Source of the DNA: Candidatus Aerophobus profundus SCGC AAA252-L23
Lineage (GTDB): Bacteria; Aerophobota; Aerophobia; Aerophobales; Aerophobaceae
Length of the DNA stretch: 14,948 nucleotides
NCBI GenBank assembly: GCA_000402295.1
Contig: AQRW01000122.1
Location: 1 to 14,948, forward strand
Direction: 5' to 3'
Position numbers and translations under genes: made by a program. Positions within the stretch are counted from its first letter, which is position 1; each line of letters starts with the position of its first letter. Below, piece by piece: positions 1 to 7,281 of the stretch. A model generated the notes under the pieces. It did no database searches, was not told the origin of the DNA, and saw only the letters and a program-made list of their open reading frames with translations.

Positions 1-85
1 AAACGTAGGTTAAAGCCCGCGGCTACCAATTCTAAAAGACCAAAAAGTTCGTTGATAATACTAAATTTTTTCAGAGGAGCTGCTT

Positions 86-1084
86 ATGAAGAAGTTCATT
101 AATGATCCAGAGCAAGTGGTCAACGAGATGCTGGAAGGATTCTTGTTGGTTCACACCCCTCATCTTCGTCTCCTTACCACTTCTCGAGTAGTGGTAAGGA
201 GAGAGGCACCCATCCAGGGAAAAGTGGGACTGGTAAGTGGAGGTGGATCGGGCCATGAACCCACTTTTAGCGGCTATATTGGTTCTGGTTTAATAGATGC
301 CGTGGCCATTGGTGAGATTTTCTCTTCTCCTTCGGCCCAACAGTTCTATGATGCCATTGCCTCAGTGAATAGCGGTAAGGGCGTTATCTGTATTTATGGT
401 AATTACTCGGGCGACATTATGAACGTTGACCTGGCTATGGAGATGGCTCAAGAGGAAGGTATTCGGGTTGAACAAGTCATTGTCAACGACGATGTTGCTT
501 CATCTCCACCAGAAAGAATAGATAATAGACGTGGGGTAGCCGGTCAAATAATGGTGTTGAAAACCGCCGGAGCCAAAGCAGGAGAAAAAGCCAGTCTAAA
601 AGAAGTTTTAGAGGTAGCCCAGCGAACAAATGCTAATACTCGAACTATGGGGGTGGCTATTTCCCCTTGTACCGTACCAACAGCGGGTGAGCCTACATTT
701 ACCCTGGCTGAAGATGAGATGGAACTGGGAGTGGGAGAACACGGGGAACCCGGACTAAAAACGATAAAACTTAAATCGGCTGACGAGACTACCCGCATTT
801 TAGTAAATCACATTATTCCTGATTTACCGTTTAAGTCAGGAGATGAAGTAGCGGTTTTAGTTAACAGTTTTGGAGGCACTCCTCTCTCGGAACTTTATAT
901 TATCTATCGGAAAGTAGTCCAACTGCTCTCGCCACAACATATCACCATCTATAAGTCCTATCTTGGCGAATATCTTACTTCTCTGGAAATGGCTGGTTTC
1001 TCCCTAACCCTCACTAAATTAGATGCGGAACTCAAGAGACTCCTGGATGCTCCAGCCGGAGGACCCGTCTTCGGTCAACGGTAA
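86..1084 (+). CDS. dhaK: Dihydroxyacetone kinase subunit DhaK
   Basis: This 332-residue cytoplasmic protein matches the DhaK subunit, which binds dihydroxyacetone covalently so that a DhaL partner can phosphorylate it from ATP or a PTS protein. Visible signatures are SGGGSGHEPT at 51-60 (substrate-pocket His57), GNYSGD at 105-110 (Asp110) and GEHGEPG at 217-223, where His219 is the expected hemiaminal-forming residue. The spacing equals that of E. coli DhaK (His56, Asp109, His218) plus one, and the length is normal. The ATG follows an AGAGGAG ribosome site at about 74-80. The residue before the catalytic His is Glu, where I recall Ile as usual. No dhaL or dhaM lies downstream in the window; upstream is unseen. 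Codons 28-39 carry a long perfect inverted repeat (169-202). Assignment to the family is secure; the exact substrate (dihydroxyacetone or another short ketose) is not. Confidence 0.93.
   Translation: MKKFINDPEQVVNEMLEGFLLVHTPHLRLLTTSRVVVRREAPIQGKVGLVSGGGSGHEPTFSGYIGSGLIDAVAIGEIFSSPSAQQFYDAIASVNSGKGVICIYGNYSGDIMNVDLAMEMAQEEGIRVEQVIVNDDVASSPPERIDNRRGVAGQIMVLKTAGAKAGEKASLKEVLEVAQRTNANTRTMGVAISPCTVPTAGEPTFTLAEDEMELGVGEHGEPGLKTIKLKSADETTRILVNHIIPDLPFKSGDEVAVLVNSFGGTPLSELYIIYRKVVQLLSPQHITIYKSYLGEYLTSLEMAGFSLTLTKLDAELKRLLDAPAGGPVFGQR
169..202. repeat. 34-bp near-perfect palindrome inside dhaK
   Basis: The arms TCTCCTTACCACT (169-181) and AGTGGTAAGGAGA (190-202) are exact reverse complements, 13 bp each. 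They flank T-CTCGAG-T, whose core is itself a palindrome, so 32 of 34 positions are symmetric. The repeat starts 84 bases after the start codon and could fold as an mRNA hairpin or act as a protein-binding dyad. It codes for the normal DhaK residues before the VVVR segment, so coding constraint may explain part of it. Confidence 0.9.
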
Positions 1085-1387
1085 TCTGCAATCTAACTTA
1101 CCGAGATCTTCCCCTGGATTAATCCTGAATCAGGTAAACCAGGATAGGGTTAAGAAGTTTCCTGCCGGCCTGACGGAGGGGAAAAATATTTTTTAATCTA
1201 AACAATTTGCTTTCTCAGATGGAAACATTTGCTTGACAAACAACAAAGTTTATGTTAGTTTACTTTGGCAATGATACCTCAAGAAAGACGGACGGTTAGG
1301 CGGCAAAATAAGATCATAAGTTAATTAACAATGGTAATAAAATCTGTTACGGGAGAAGCTTAAAATAAGAGCAGCGGAGGTAGCAAA
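1085..1387. other. Intergenic region between dhaK and the SUMF1 lipoprotein
   Basis: These 303 bases hold no credible coding frame. No T-run terminator follows dhaK; only a weak interrupted hairpin, CCTGG (1113-1117) with CCAGG (1139-1143) around an inner CCTG/CAGG, is visible. The right half holds the promoter at 1233-1261 and a leader of about 120 bases that I could not match to a known riboswitch. Confidence 0.6.
1233..1261 (+). promoter_or_regulatory. Sigma70-type promoter for the SUMF1 lipoprotein
   Basis: A perfect -35, TTGACA (1233-1238), is followed after 17 bases by TAGTTT (1256-1261), a moderate -10. It is the only good -35 in the gap and lies about 125 bases before the ATG at 1388. 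The -10 is the weak part of the call. Confidence 0.5.
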
Positions 1388-2275
1388 ATGTTAAAAATGA
1401 AATCAGTTTTAATCTGGTGTATCCTGGTAGGAGTAGGAATGGTAATATCCGGTTGTGTCGCTCCTCCACCCGAGGAGGAAGCTGTGGTCAAAGAGGAAGT
1501 CAGGGGTCCCTCAGTTCCCTCTGGTATGGTTCTAATTCCCGCCGGTGAGTTCACTATGGGTTCAGATGTGGGAAATAATAATGAGAAACCCCCCCATAAG
1601 GTTCAATGTGATGCCTACTACATAGACCAGTACGAGATAACCAATGAACAGTTCTGCACCTTCCTGAATGACTTGGGGACTCACGAAGGAGCAGGAGTCC
1701 TTTGGTTAAATCTTCAGGCCAAGAATTGCCTCATTGAATACAAATACCATGAGTATCGACCAAAATCTGGTTATGAGAATCACCCGGTTATTATGGTCAC
1801 TTGGTACGGAGCAAACGCTTACGCTGGCTGGGCAGGAAAACGCCTTCCCACTGAAGCTGAGTGGGAAAAGGCCGCTCGAGGAGAGCTAGTGGAAAAAAGC
1901 TATCCCTGGGGAGATGAGCATCCCGAGGGAAGATGTAATTACCTGGACTATCACGGTTATCTTACTGCCAAAATGTCGGATTTTCGAAACGGTAGAGGAA
2001 CTCTTATCGTGGGTTCTTTTCCTTCCAATGATTATAATCTCTATGATATGGCTGGGAATGTCTGCGAGTGGTGTCATGATTGGTACGCGGCGGACTACTA
2101 CGCGGACAGTTCCTCTGAAAATCCTCTCGGACCCGAGAAGGGATCTTTTCGCCTAGTCCGTGGTGGTGACTGGAGTAGTTCTATCGAGTCTCTGCGTTGT
2201 GCTGATCGAAGCTGTAAGTCACCGGACTATGCCAACACCTCCTTGGGCTTCCGTTGTGCTCGATCAGCAAAGTAA
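1388..2275 (+). CDS. Lipoprotein with SUMF1/formylglycine-generating-enzyme-like domain, non-canonical active site
   Basis: This is a 295-residue lipoprotein. Residues 1-22 are a hydrophobic signal ending in the lipobox ISGC, with lipidation expected at Cys23. A Pro/Glu-rich linker runs to about 43 and a SUMF1 (FGE-sulfatase) domain spans about 44-293. Landmarks are GMVLIPAGEFTMGS (46-59), YYIDQYEITNEQF (77-89), NHPVIMVTW (131-139), KRLPTEAEWEKAARG (151-165), LYDMAGNVCEW (218-228), LVRGGDW (256-262) and the terminal LGFRCAR. True FGE oxidises sulfatase cysteines with a Cys pair just after the GGS motif; here that stretch reads DWSSSIESL, so the pair is missing and only Cys271 and Cys276 follow. 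It is more likely a C-type-lectin-like binding or structural member than a sulfatase-activating enzyme. No sulfatase lies nearby. The start is supported by GCGGAGGT at 1375-1382. It is monocistronic, with its own promoter and terminator. Confidence 0.88.
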   Translation: MLKMKSVLIWCILVGVGMVISGCVAPPPEEEAVVKEEVRGPSVPSGMVLIPAGEFTMGSDVGNNNEKPPHKVQCDAYYIDQYEITNEQFCTFLNDLGTHEGAGVLWLNLQAKNCLIEYKYHEYRPKSGYENHPVIMVTWYGANAYAGWAGKRLPTEAEWEKAARGELVEKSYPWGDEHPEGRCNYLDYHGYLTAKMSDFRNGRGTLIVGSFPSNDYNLYDMAGNVCEWCHDWYAADYYADSSSENPLGPEKGSFRLVRGGDWSSSIESLRCADRSCKSPDYANTSLGFRCARSAK

Positions 2276-2292
2276 TTACTGTGAATCACCTC

Positions 2293-2327
2293 AACCTATT
2301 GATGAAAATCATCAATAGGTTCTTTTT
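2293..2327 (+). terminator. Rho-independent terminator after the SUMF1 lipoprotein
   Basis: AACCTATTGATG (2293-2304) and CATCAATAGGTT (2310-2321) are a perfect 12-bp stem, 13 with the next A-T pair, around a 3-base AAA loop. CTTTTT follows directly. It lies 18 bases after the stop codon and separates this gene from the downstream transporter. Confidence 0.9.
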
Positions 2328-2485
2328 GGCTTTTAACCTTTAGGAAATCTAAACTATTACCTTTTTTAGTGTCTCACAAAACCTTCTTGGGAAATACAGT
2401 ATCCTCACCTGGCCATAAAGGACGGGAAAGAAGTCACCTAAGGTGGCCAAAGAAATCTACCATAGATAAATCATCGGGATAGAAC

Positions 2486-3784
2486 ATGGATAGGGGAAAA
2501 GAGGTAAACAAGAAACCCTTGTTCTTTTATGGATGGATTGTTTTGTCCCTATCCTTTGTAGCTATGACCATAACTTCGGGTATTCGTAATTCCTTTTCCG
2601 TTTTTTATGTGGTGATTTTGAATCAATTTGGATGGAGTAGAGCCAGTACCGCCGGTGTTTTCTCGGTCAACGTGATTGTCTACGGCATAATGGCTCCTTT
2701 AGCTGGAACTTTAGTGGATCGATTTGGACCTAAAAAAGTCGTTTTAACCGGAGCAATTATTCTGGCTCTGACCACCGCCTTATGCAGTAGAATAAACACC
2801 ATAGCACATTTCTATTTCCTGTTTGGCTTAGGTGGTGCCATTGGGCACAGTTTGGTAGGATTTCCCGTTCAGGTCCCTGTATTAGCTCACTGGTTTGTCA
2901 GAAGACGAGGGCTGGTATTTGGCATATTTACCTCCGGATTTGGATTGTCCTTTTTAGTCGTGGCCTTAGCTCAACACTTCATTACTCAATTTGGCTGGCG
3001 TACAGCCTTTATTTTGCTCGGTCTCCTGATAGCACTCACTTTATTACCACTCATTATCCTTTTTGCCCGTCATCGGCCTGAAGACATGGGTCTTTTCCCT
3101 GATGGAATTCACTCAACAGAAGGAGTCAAGTCCGCCACCAATGAGATTAAGGAACCAGTAGTAGTAAATAAAGAATGGGCCCATACTCGTTGGACTCTTA
3201 GAAAAGCAATGGGAACATATCAGTTTTGGCTTCTCTTCTTTACCAATTTTTGTATTTTTGGTTTCGTAGAGAACCTGGTAATAGTACATCAGGTTGTTCT
3301 GATGAGAGATGTGGGACTCGGTAAGGCTTTTGTTACTTCTATGGTACTTCTCTGGGGTATGATGGTAGCTTTGGGCAATCTGGGAGGTATCTTCTCCGAC
3401 AAGATCGGCCGAGAGAAAACCTTTACTATCGGGTCCCTGGCCGCTATCCTGGGTCTGTTTATGCTTTTGCTTCTTGAAAAGGGCCATTGTGGCTGGATAC
3501 CTTACCTATATGCTATTTTCTTTGGCTTGGGACTGGGAATGACTGGACCTGCGCTGGGAACAGCCTGGGCAGATATGTTCCAGGGCAGACATTTCGGTTC
3601 TATTAATGGTTTTCTTATGCTCGGTTACGGTCTGGGAGGTATTGTTGGACCCTGGATGGCCGGCTTTATTTTTGACACTACCAAACATTATTCCCTCGCC
3701 TTAATCCTAAGTATTCTGGTAGTTAGTATAGCTTGTGTTTTTTTGTGGATTGCCGGCCCGAGAAAAATTAGGAGAATCAGCTAA
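2486..3784 (+). CDS. MFS transporter, oxalate/formate (OFA) or monocarboxylate-type
   Basis: This 432-residue inner-membrane protein has twelve hydrophobic stretches in two sets of six, split by a hydrophilic loop at about 205-240. MFS motif A appears in both halves: GTLVDRFGPKK (74-84, between helices 2 and 3) and GGIFSDKIGREK (300-311, between helices 8 and 9). The opening FYGWIVLSLSF, then FGWSRAS (48-54), WFVRRRGLVFGI (136-147) and PEDMGLFPDG (198-207), are characteristic of the OFA/monocarboxylate branch, so the cargo is probably a small organic anion; this is inference from family resemblance. The ribosome site is weak (GGGA, about 7 bases before the ATG). The upstream gene ends at a strong terminator, so it needs its own promoter, which I could not pick out convincingly. 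No terminator follows. Confidence 0.88.
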   Translation: MDRGKEVNKKPLFFYGWIVLSLSFVAMTITSGIRNSFSVFYVVILNQFGWSRASTAGVFSVNVIVYGIMAPLAGTLVDRFGPKKVVLTGAIILALTTALCSRINTIAHFYFLFGLGGAIGHSLVGFPVQVPVLAHWFVRRRGLVFGIFTSGFGLSFLVVALAQHFITQFGWRTAFILLGLLIALTLLPLIILFARHRPEDMGLFPDGIHSTEGVKSATNEIKEPVVVNKEWAHTRWTLRKAMGTYQFWLLFFTNFCIFGFVENLVIVHQVVLMRDVGLGKAFVTSMVLLWGMMVALGNLGGIFSDKIGREKTFTIGSLAAILGLFMLLLLEKGHCGWIPYLYAIFFGLGLGMTGPALGTAWADMFQGRHFGSINGFLMLGYGLGGIVGPWMAGFIFDTTKHYSLALILSILVVSIACVFLWIAGPRKIRRIS

Positions 3785-3848
3785 AATAGGGTACAATTCC
3801 ATTTTGGGCCGCTTGATGTTCTCCACGTTAAGAACAGCATCGCCAGGG

Positions 3849-3876
3849 TTGACAAACAGGTATCATCTGTAATAAT
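3849..3876 (+). promoter_or_regulatory. Sigma70-type promoter for the S10 peptidase run
   Basis: TTGACA (3849-3854), 16 bases, then AATAAT (3871-3876), five of six matches to TATAAT. This predicts a leader of about 105 bases before the peptidase ATG. Inside that leader, CAGCCAA (3933-3939) and TTGGCTG (3947-3953) form a 7-bp hairpin that is not followed by T residues, so it is not a terminator. Confidence 0.65.
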
Positions 3877-3986
3877 TATGATGAGGAGGACAAAACAAAC
3901 GTTTTGTTTGTGGCTAAGACAAGAGTGGGACCCAGCCAAATGCACATTGGCTGTCAAGCGAATATCAGACCAGGAGATATGTCATC

Positions 3987-5525
3987 ATGAAGAAGGTAAC
4001 GCTGATTGAATTGGTGGTTTTGGGATTGGGTATTATGATTGGGGGTCTCTCTTTGCCTGTACTCGGGCAAACAGACCCGACAAGTGACCGTGAAATTGCC
4101 GCCTTTCCTAAAACTGCTTCGGTAACCCAGCATAAGATCACGCTGAATGACAAAATCTTGTTCTACACGGCCACCGCAGGCTTCTTACCTTACTGTAATG
4201 AAAAAGGTAAGCAGACAGCGCGGATATTTTACGTTGCCTATACCGTGGACCAAAGCGAAGAGTTGTCAGATCGTTCCCTTACTGTGGTCTTCAACGGCGG
4301 TCCCGGAAGCTCCTCGATTTGCCTACACCTGGGAGCTTTCGGTCCCAAGGTGGTTCCCTTAGGGAACGGGATTGATCTCACCAAACCACCATATGGACTT
4401 GTCGATAATGAGAATAGCCTCCTGGGTATAACAGATCTGGTTTTTGTGGATCCTGTGGGCACTGGGTTCAGTGAAGCCATTTCCCAAGGGGAGGGGAAGC
4501 TTTTTTGGGGAGTGGAAGAAGACATTCACTCAATGGCTGAATTTATCCGAATCTACCTTACCCGGAATGAACGTTGGGAATCTCCGCTTTTTGTCGCCGG
4601 GGAAAGCTACGGCGGCATCCGGGCAGCCGGGCTTTCCTCACATCTTCAGGATATGGGGATTTATCCCACCGGAATTATTCTTGTATCGCCAGCCCTCAGT
4701 TACGCCAGCTTGATTGGTGTTCCCGGAAATGACCTTCCCTACATTCTGAATGTGTCCGCCATGGCCGCGGCAGCCTGGTATCACGGAAAAATAGATCCTT
4801 CCTACCAAGAATCAAAGCTGGAGGATGTCCTGGAAGAAGTTCGTTCCTGGAGTGAACACGAATATGCCTGGGCGCTCTGGCAAGGAAATGCACTTCCCAA
4901 GGAAAAGCATACCGAAATTGCCCGACAGCTTGCCACTTACATCGGTCTACCAGAAGATGTCATCACAGCCTATAATCTCAGAGTCTCTATGGATCAATTT
5001 CTGGGAGAGCTACTGGAGGAGAAACGGCGGTCAATTAGCTTCTACGATGGTCGACTCAGCGGCCACAGCATCGATCTTGATGAATCTGGTTATCTGGACG
5101 ATCCCATGACCATAAATACTGGTGGTCCGCTTAACACTGCCTTCAACAACTACCTTGAGCGAGACCTGAAGTTTACCACTGACAGGAGGTATGTTCCCCT
5201 AAGCCTTTCTGTCTTGGGAAAATGGGATTGGACTTCTGGAATGTCGGCGGGGGATATGGGATATCCGGAAACCTTTACCAGTCTTGGAAAAGCACTCAGA
5301 AGAGTTGATTTCCTTCACATATTCGTTGCCATCGGTCTGTTCGACATGGCTTGTGTCCATGATGCCACCATCTATGAAATCCGGAGAATGGATCTTCCCC
5401 GGGAGGCCCTCGACAACATCACTATCACGACCTATCCGGCAGGCCATATGATGTATACCGACCCATTTTCCCATAAGAAACTCCGGGAGAATTTGGTCAA
5501 GTTCTACCGACACTCATTGAAGTGA
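3987..5525 (+). CDS. Secreted serine carboxypeptidase, family S10
   Basis: This is a 512-residue exported alpha/beta-hydrolase that removes C-terminal amino acids from peptides. A signal peptide spans about 1-27 (VLG before Gln28). S10 landmarks appear in order: NGGPGSSS (103-110, oxyanion-hole loop), VFVDPVGTGFSE (152-163), GESYGG (205-210) with nucleophile Ser207, GLFDMAC (450-456) with the probable catalytic Asp453, and YPAGHMMY (483-490) with catalytic His487. The Glu before the Ser is typical of S10 and gives the family its acid optimum. The full triad and normal length argue for an active enzyme. The start is fixed by AGGAGA (3972-3977), nine bases upstream. It is the first gene behind the 3849 promoter, and its TGA overlaps the next GTG as GTGA. 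Cleavage outside the cytoplasm would release amino acids, which suits the binding-protein remnant that follows. Confidence 0.93.
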   Translation: MKKVTLIELVVLGLGIMIGGLSLPVLGQTDPTSDREIAAFPKTASVTQHKITLNDKILFYTATAGFLPYCNEKGKQTARIFYVAYTVDQSEELSDRSLTVVFNGGPGSSSICLHLGAFGPKVVPLGNGIDLTKPPYGLVDNENSLLGITDLVFVDPVGTGFSEAISQGEGKLFWGVEEDIHSMAEFIRIYLTRNERWESPLFVAGESYGGIRAAGLSSHLQDMGIYPTGIILVSPALSYASLIGVPGNDLPYILNVSAMAAAAWYHGKIDPSYQESKLEDVLEEVRSWSEHEYAWALWQGNALPKEKHTEIARQLATYIGLPEDVITAYNLRVSMDQFLGELLEEKRRSISFYDGRLSGHSIDLDESGYLDDPMTINTGGPLNTAFNNYLERDLKFTTDRRYVPLSLSVLGKWDWTSGMSAGDMGYPETFTSLGKALRRVDFLHIFVAIGLFDMACVHDATIYEIRRMDLPREALDNITITTYPAGHMMYTDPFSHKKLRENLVKFYRHSLK

Positions 5526-5749
5526 GAAATCGCGGAATAGTGTTAGGCTTGGTAGTCCTAACTCTAGTTGGTACGGGGCTGGTCTTTTCATTATCTATCC
5601 TCGCTGAGGAGAGAACCTTCAAAATCGCACTCTGTTTGACTTTCGGCGGCTCTACCGGTTCCTGGGGCAGGATCTTTTCCCAAGGTGATCAGATGGTGGC
5701 TGACCACTTCAATGCCAGGGGCGGGCTTAATAAAAGAAGGATTGAATGA
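5522..5749 (+). pseudogene. Truncated branched-chain amino-acid type binding protein (Peripla_BP_6), first 75 codons
   Basis: The frame opens with GTG in a GTGA overlap with the peptidase stop. It encodes a signal peptide (about 1-28, SILA before Glu-Glu), then the start of a LivJ-type fold: FKIALCLTFGGSTGSWGR and QMVADHFNARGG leading to NKRRIE. In this family the equivalent segment (GG-ING-RKIEL) lies about 45 residues into a mature chain of roughly 350, so nearly 80% of the protein is absent. It ends at TGA in an ATGA overlap with the TMEM175 start. The clean stop in the middle of a conserved motif points to a deletion junction. Its last codons also carry the AGAAGGA ribosome site that serves the next gene, so its translation may be kept for coupling. 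It could be an expressed secreted mini-protein, but it cannot form the two-lobed ligand site. Confidence 0.75.
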
Positions 5750-6378
5750 GAGTATCACCCTCCAATGATTCAGAATCCGGCATGACCACCCATCGTATCG
5801 AAGCATTGACCGATGGCATCTTCGCCATCGCTATGACCTTACTGGTTTTGACTCTTGATCTTCCAGAAGCGACAAAGCAGATGACCCAGGCAGGGTTAGA
5901 TCAGTTACTCCTGGAACAAATACCTAAATTCTCCAATTATGTACTCAGTTTTATCCTTTTGGCTATTTTCTGGATTGTTCATCATCAGCAGTCTCATTTT
6001 ATCAAACTAACTGATCACAGACACCTTTGGTTGAATATGCTTATTCTTATGTTTGTAGCCTTGATTCCTTTTTCTACTTCTCTGACGGGCGATTATCCCG
6101 ATGACTGGCTGGCAAGATTCTTTTTTGGTGCCAACATGTTTGCCATCGGCATCCTCTTTGAGTTGAATTGGGTCTACGCCACCAAAAATCACCGCCTGGT
6201 TGACCCCAGCCTGGGCCGGCAGCGCATAGTCATGGGGGAAAAAAGAGGGGCGGTCACTCCATTAGTCTCCCTTTTAGCCATGGGATTGTCTTTAGTGCAT
6301 GCGCCATTATCTTCCTACGGGTATATACTAATTCCCATCATACTATCCCTTCCCCAGTTTCGAAGCAGATCCAGATAA
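5746..6378 (+). CDS. TMEM175-family potassium channel (DUF1211)
   Basis: This 210-residue integral membrane protein with six predicted helices matches prokaryotic TMEM175 channels, which form tetramers and conduct K+ without the usual TVGYG filter. The family signature at the start of helix 1 is visible: RIEALTDGIFAIAMTLLVL (17-35). FWIVHHQQSHF (75-85) and LWLNMLILMFVALIPFSTSL (94-113) are equally characteristic. The chosen ATG overlaps the upstream TGA as ATGA and has AGAAGGA (5734-5740) in front. The internal ATG at 5782 starts closer to the conserved core but has no ribosome site, so translation depends on the fused upstream sequence. It is the last gene of the peptidase run and faces the minus-strand gene at 6422-6697. 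Its link to peptide breakdown is unclear; ion balance is the plain guess. Confidence 0.88.
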   Translation: MRVSPSNDSESGMTTHRIEALTDGIFAIAMTLLVLTLDLPEATKQMTQAGLDQLLLEQIPKFSNYVLSFILLAIFWIVHHQQSHFIKLTDHRHLWLNMLILMFVALIPFSTSLTGDYPDDWLARFFFGANMFAIGILFELNWVYATKNHRLVDPSLGRQRIVMGEKRGAVTPLVSLLAMGLSLVHAPLSSYGYILIPIILSLPQFRSRSR

Positions 6379-6384
6379 GGAAAG

Positions 6385-6409
6385 GATAAATATGTATTAT
6401 CTTGTTTTT
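6385..6409 (+). terminator. Weak candidate terminator after the TMEM175 gene
   Basis: GATAA (6385-6389) and TTATC (6397-6401) form a 5-bp AT-rich stem with a 7-base loop, followed by TTGTTTTT. It is correctly placed just after the stop, but the stem is too weak to be sure. Confidence 0.3.
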
Positions 6410-6421
6410 GCTGTCCGGCAG

Positions 6422-6697
6422 TTACTTTATCATTTCTCGCAATCGGTCAATTGACTGCGCAAATTCAGCCCGACATCTCATTGCGTGTCGGGTAACAAAG
6501 TCCTTCCACTGGAGAGATTGGGAGACAATTTCACCAACTGACAGCTCAATTGTCACCTCACCCAGATTAGTCTTAGCCCGGCCCATCCTCAATTGTGGAT
6601 TCTGTTCTACTTGCTTTCGCAGCTCTTCCCGAACTCGGTTCTTTTGTTCCAGATAGTTCTTGATCAGACTCCCCAGGGCATTCAACTCCTTTTTCAT
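6422..6697 (-). CDS. Small hypothetical charged, coiled-coil-like protein
   Basis: I do not recognise this 91-residue protein. It is rich in Lys, Arg, Glu and Gln and lacks a signal peptide or membrane segment. Residues 1-32 (with EQKNRVREELRKQVEQ) and 70-91 look like amphipathic helices, and a short beta-like stretch (LGEVTIELSVGEIV) lies between. This is normal protein composition. The opposite-strand frame over the same bases is Ser/Cys-rich and implausible, which is why I chose this strand. The ribosome site is poor. The region upstream of its start (6724 onward) is transposase debris, so its promoter may have been displaced. It points toward the TMEM175 gene and shares the short gap at 6379-6421. 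Confidence 0.45.
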   Translation of the reverse strand: MKKELNALGSLIKNYLEQKNRVREELRKQVEQNPQLRMGRAKTNLGEVTIELSVGEIVSQSLQWKDFVTRHAMRCRAEFAQSIDRLREMIK

Positions 6698-6723
6698 TGG
6701 CCCATTCCGTTTCTTTTCTTTGA

Positions 6724-6892
6724 GTCTTTAAAGAGAAAATACTCTTTCGGAAAACCTTAGAACTGGCCAAAGAAGCCGGCCTTATCAAGGGTAAAATAGA
6801 TCAAGTGATAGACTCTACTCCCATATTGGGGGCAGGGGCAGTAAAAGATACTTATGAGCTGATCAGGGATGGCATCAAAAAAGTTATCTCCC
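6724..6892 (+). mobile_element. Transposase fragment (IS1182/IS4-like, DUF772-type), internal piece only
   Basis: The frame opens right after a TGA at 6721. It reads LFRKTLELAKEAGLIKGK, then QVIDSTPILGAGAVKDTYEL followed by IRDGIKKVI. The IDSTPxLGxGAVxDTY block is a strong match in my memory to transposases of the IS1182/IS4 (DUF772) group, where it carries one of the catalytic Asp residues. The N-terminal domain and everything after about residue 55 are missing, and no terminal inverted repeats are visible. It is a dead remnant. The frame continues without a stop into a HEPN-like fragment (6893-7131). The hairpin AAAGAG (6730-6735)/CTCTTT (6742-6747) at its left edge could be part of an old end. 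Confidence 0.7.
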
Positions 6893-7131
6893 TTTTGGAC
6901 AAAAAGAGAAGATCCGGGATGAATCTTTCCTTTTTAATTGAAGCTATCCGGACCCTCTATGTGGACAAAGAACTTTTAGGGTATCGGCTGATTGAGGCTC
7001 TGGAAAAAGCAAAAAGATTAAGGGAGGAAGCTGATTATTACGGCGAATTCAGCCCGGAGAATGCCCAGGATTTGTTACATAAGGCAGAAGAATTCTTACA
7101 GAAAACACGGGATATCTTAAGGACAAAATAG
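6893..7131 (+). pseudogene. C-terminal fragment of a HEPN-domain protein
   Basis: About 79 residues read in frame from the transposase piece. RRSGMNLSFLIEAIRTLYVD, then ELLGYRLIEAL, LREEADY and FSPENAQDLLHKAEEFL match the second half of HEPN domains, where an R-x-x-ADY motif precedes the closing helix. The first half, including the conserved R-x-Y-Y segment and the usual R-x4-6-H catalytic region, is missing. HEPN proteins typically pair with nucleotidyltransferase (MNT) partners in toxin-antitoxin modules; no MNT is present. A start inside the chimera (GTG 6805 or ATG 6919) would be needed for expression, and neither has a good ribosome site. Confidence 0.6.
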
Positions 7132-7198
7132 AAGCAACTCTAAGCAAATAGCCCACCAACCGATAAACTTAGACAAACCCGGAAATAAGCTTTGAAAC

Positions 7199-7236
7199 TT
7201 GACACTCTCTCTTGTATTTGTTATCCTTACAGTAAG
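7199..7236 (+). promoter_or_regulatory. Promoter and small palindrome for the toxin-antitoxin pair
   Basis: TTGACA (7199-7204), 17 bases, then TATCCT (7222-7227). Transcription should start near 7234. The exact palindrome CTTAC-A-GTAAG (7226-7236) covers the end of the -10 and the start point, a position where an AbrB-type antitoxin could bind to repress its own operon; that role is inference. Confidence 0.65.
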
Positions 7237-7281
7237 AAAGTAAATATGTCTAAAAATCAACAATTAAATAAGGAGGAGGAG

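Noticed and set aside
3113..3487. 124-codon minus-strand open frame
   Set aside because: It is antisense to MFS helices and the central loop, Lys/His/Gln-rich with no motif; the transporter motifs fix the plus strand.
6402..6656. 84-codon plus-strand open frame after the TMEM175 gene
   Set aside because: Its Ser/Cys/Arg-rich composition is typical of a shadow frame, whereas the opposite strand gives a normal charged helical protein.
7192..7281. N-terminal extension of the antitoxin from TTG 7192
   Set aside because: The TTG precedes the promoter -10, so a transcript from that promoter would not contain it; AAGGAGGAGG directly before ATG 7282 decides the start.
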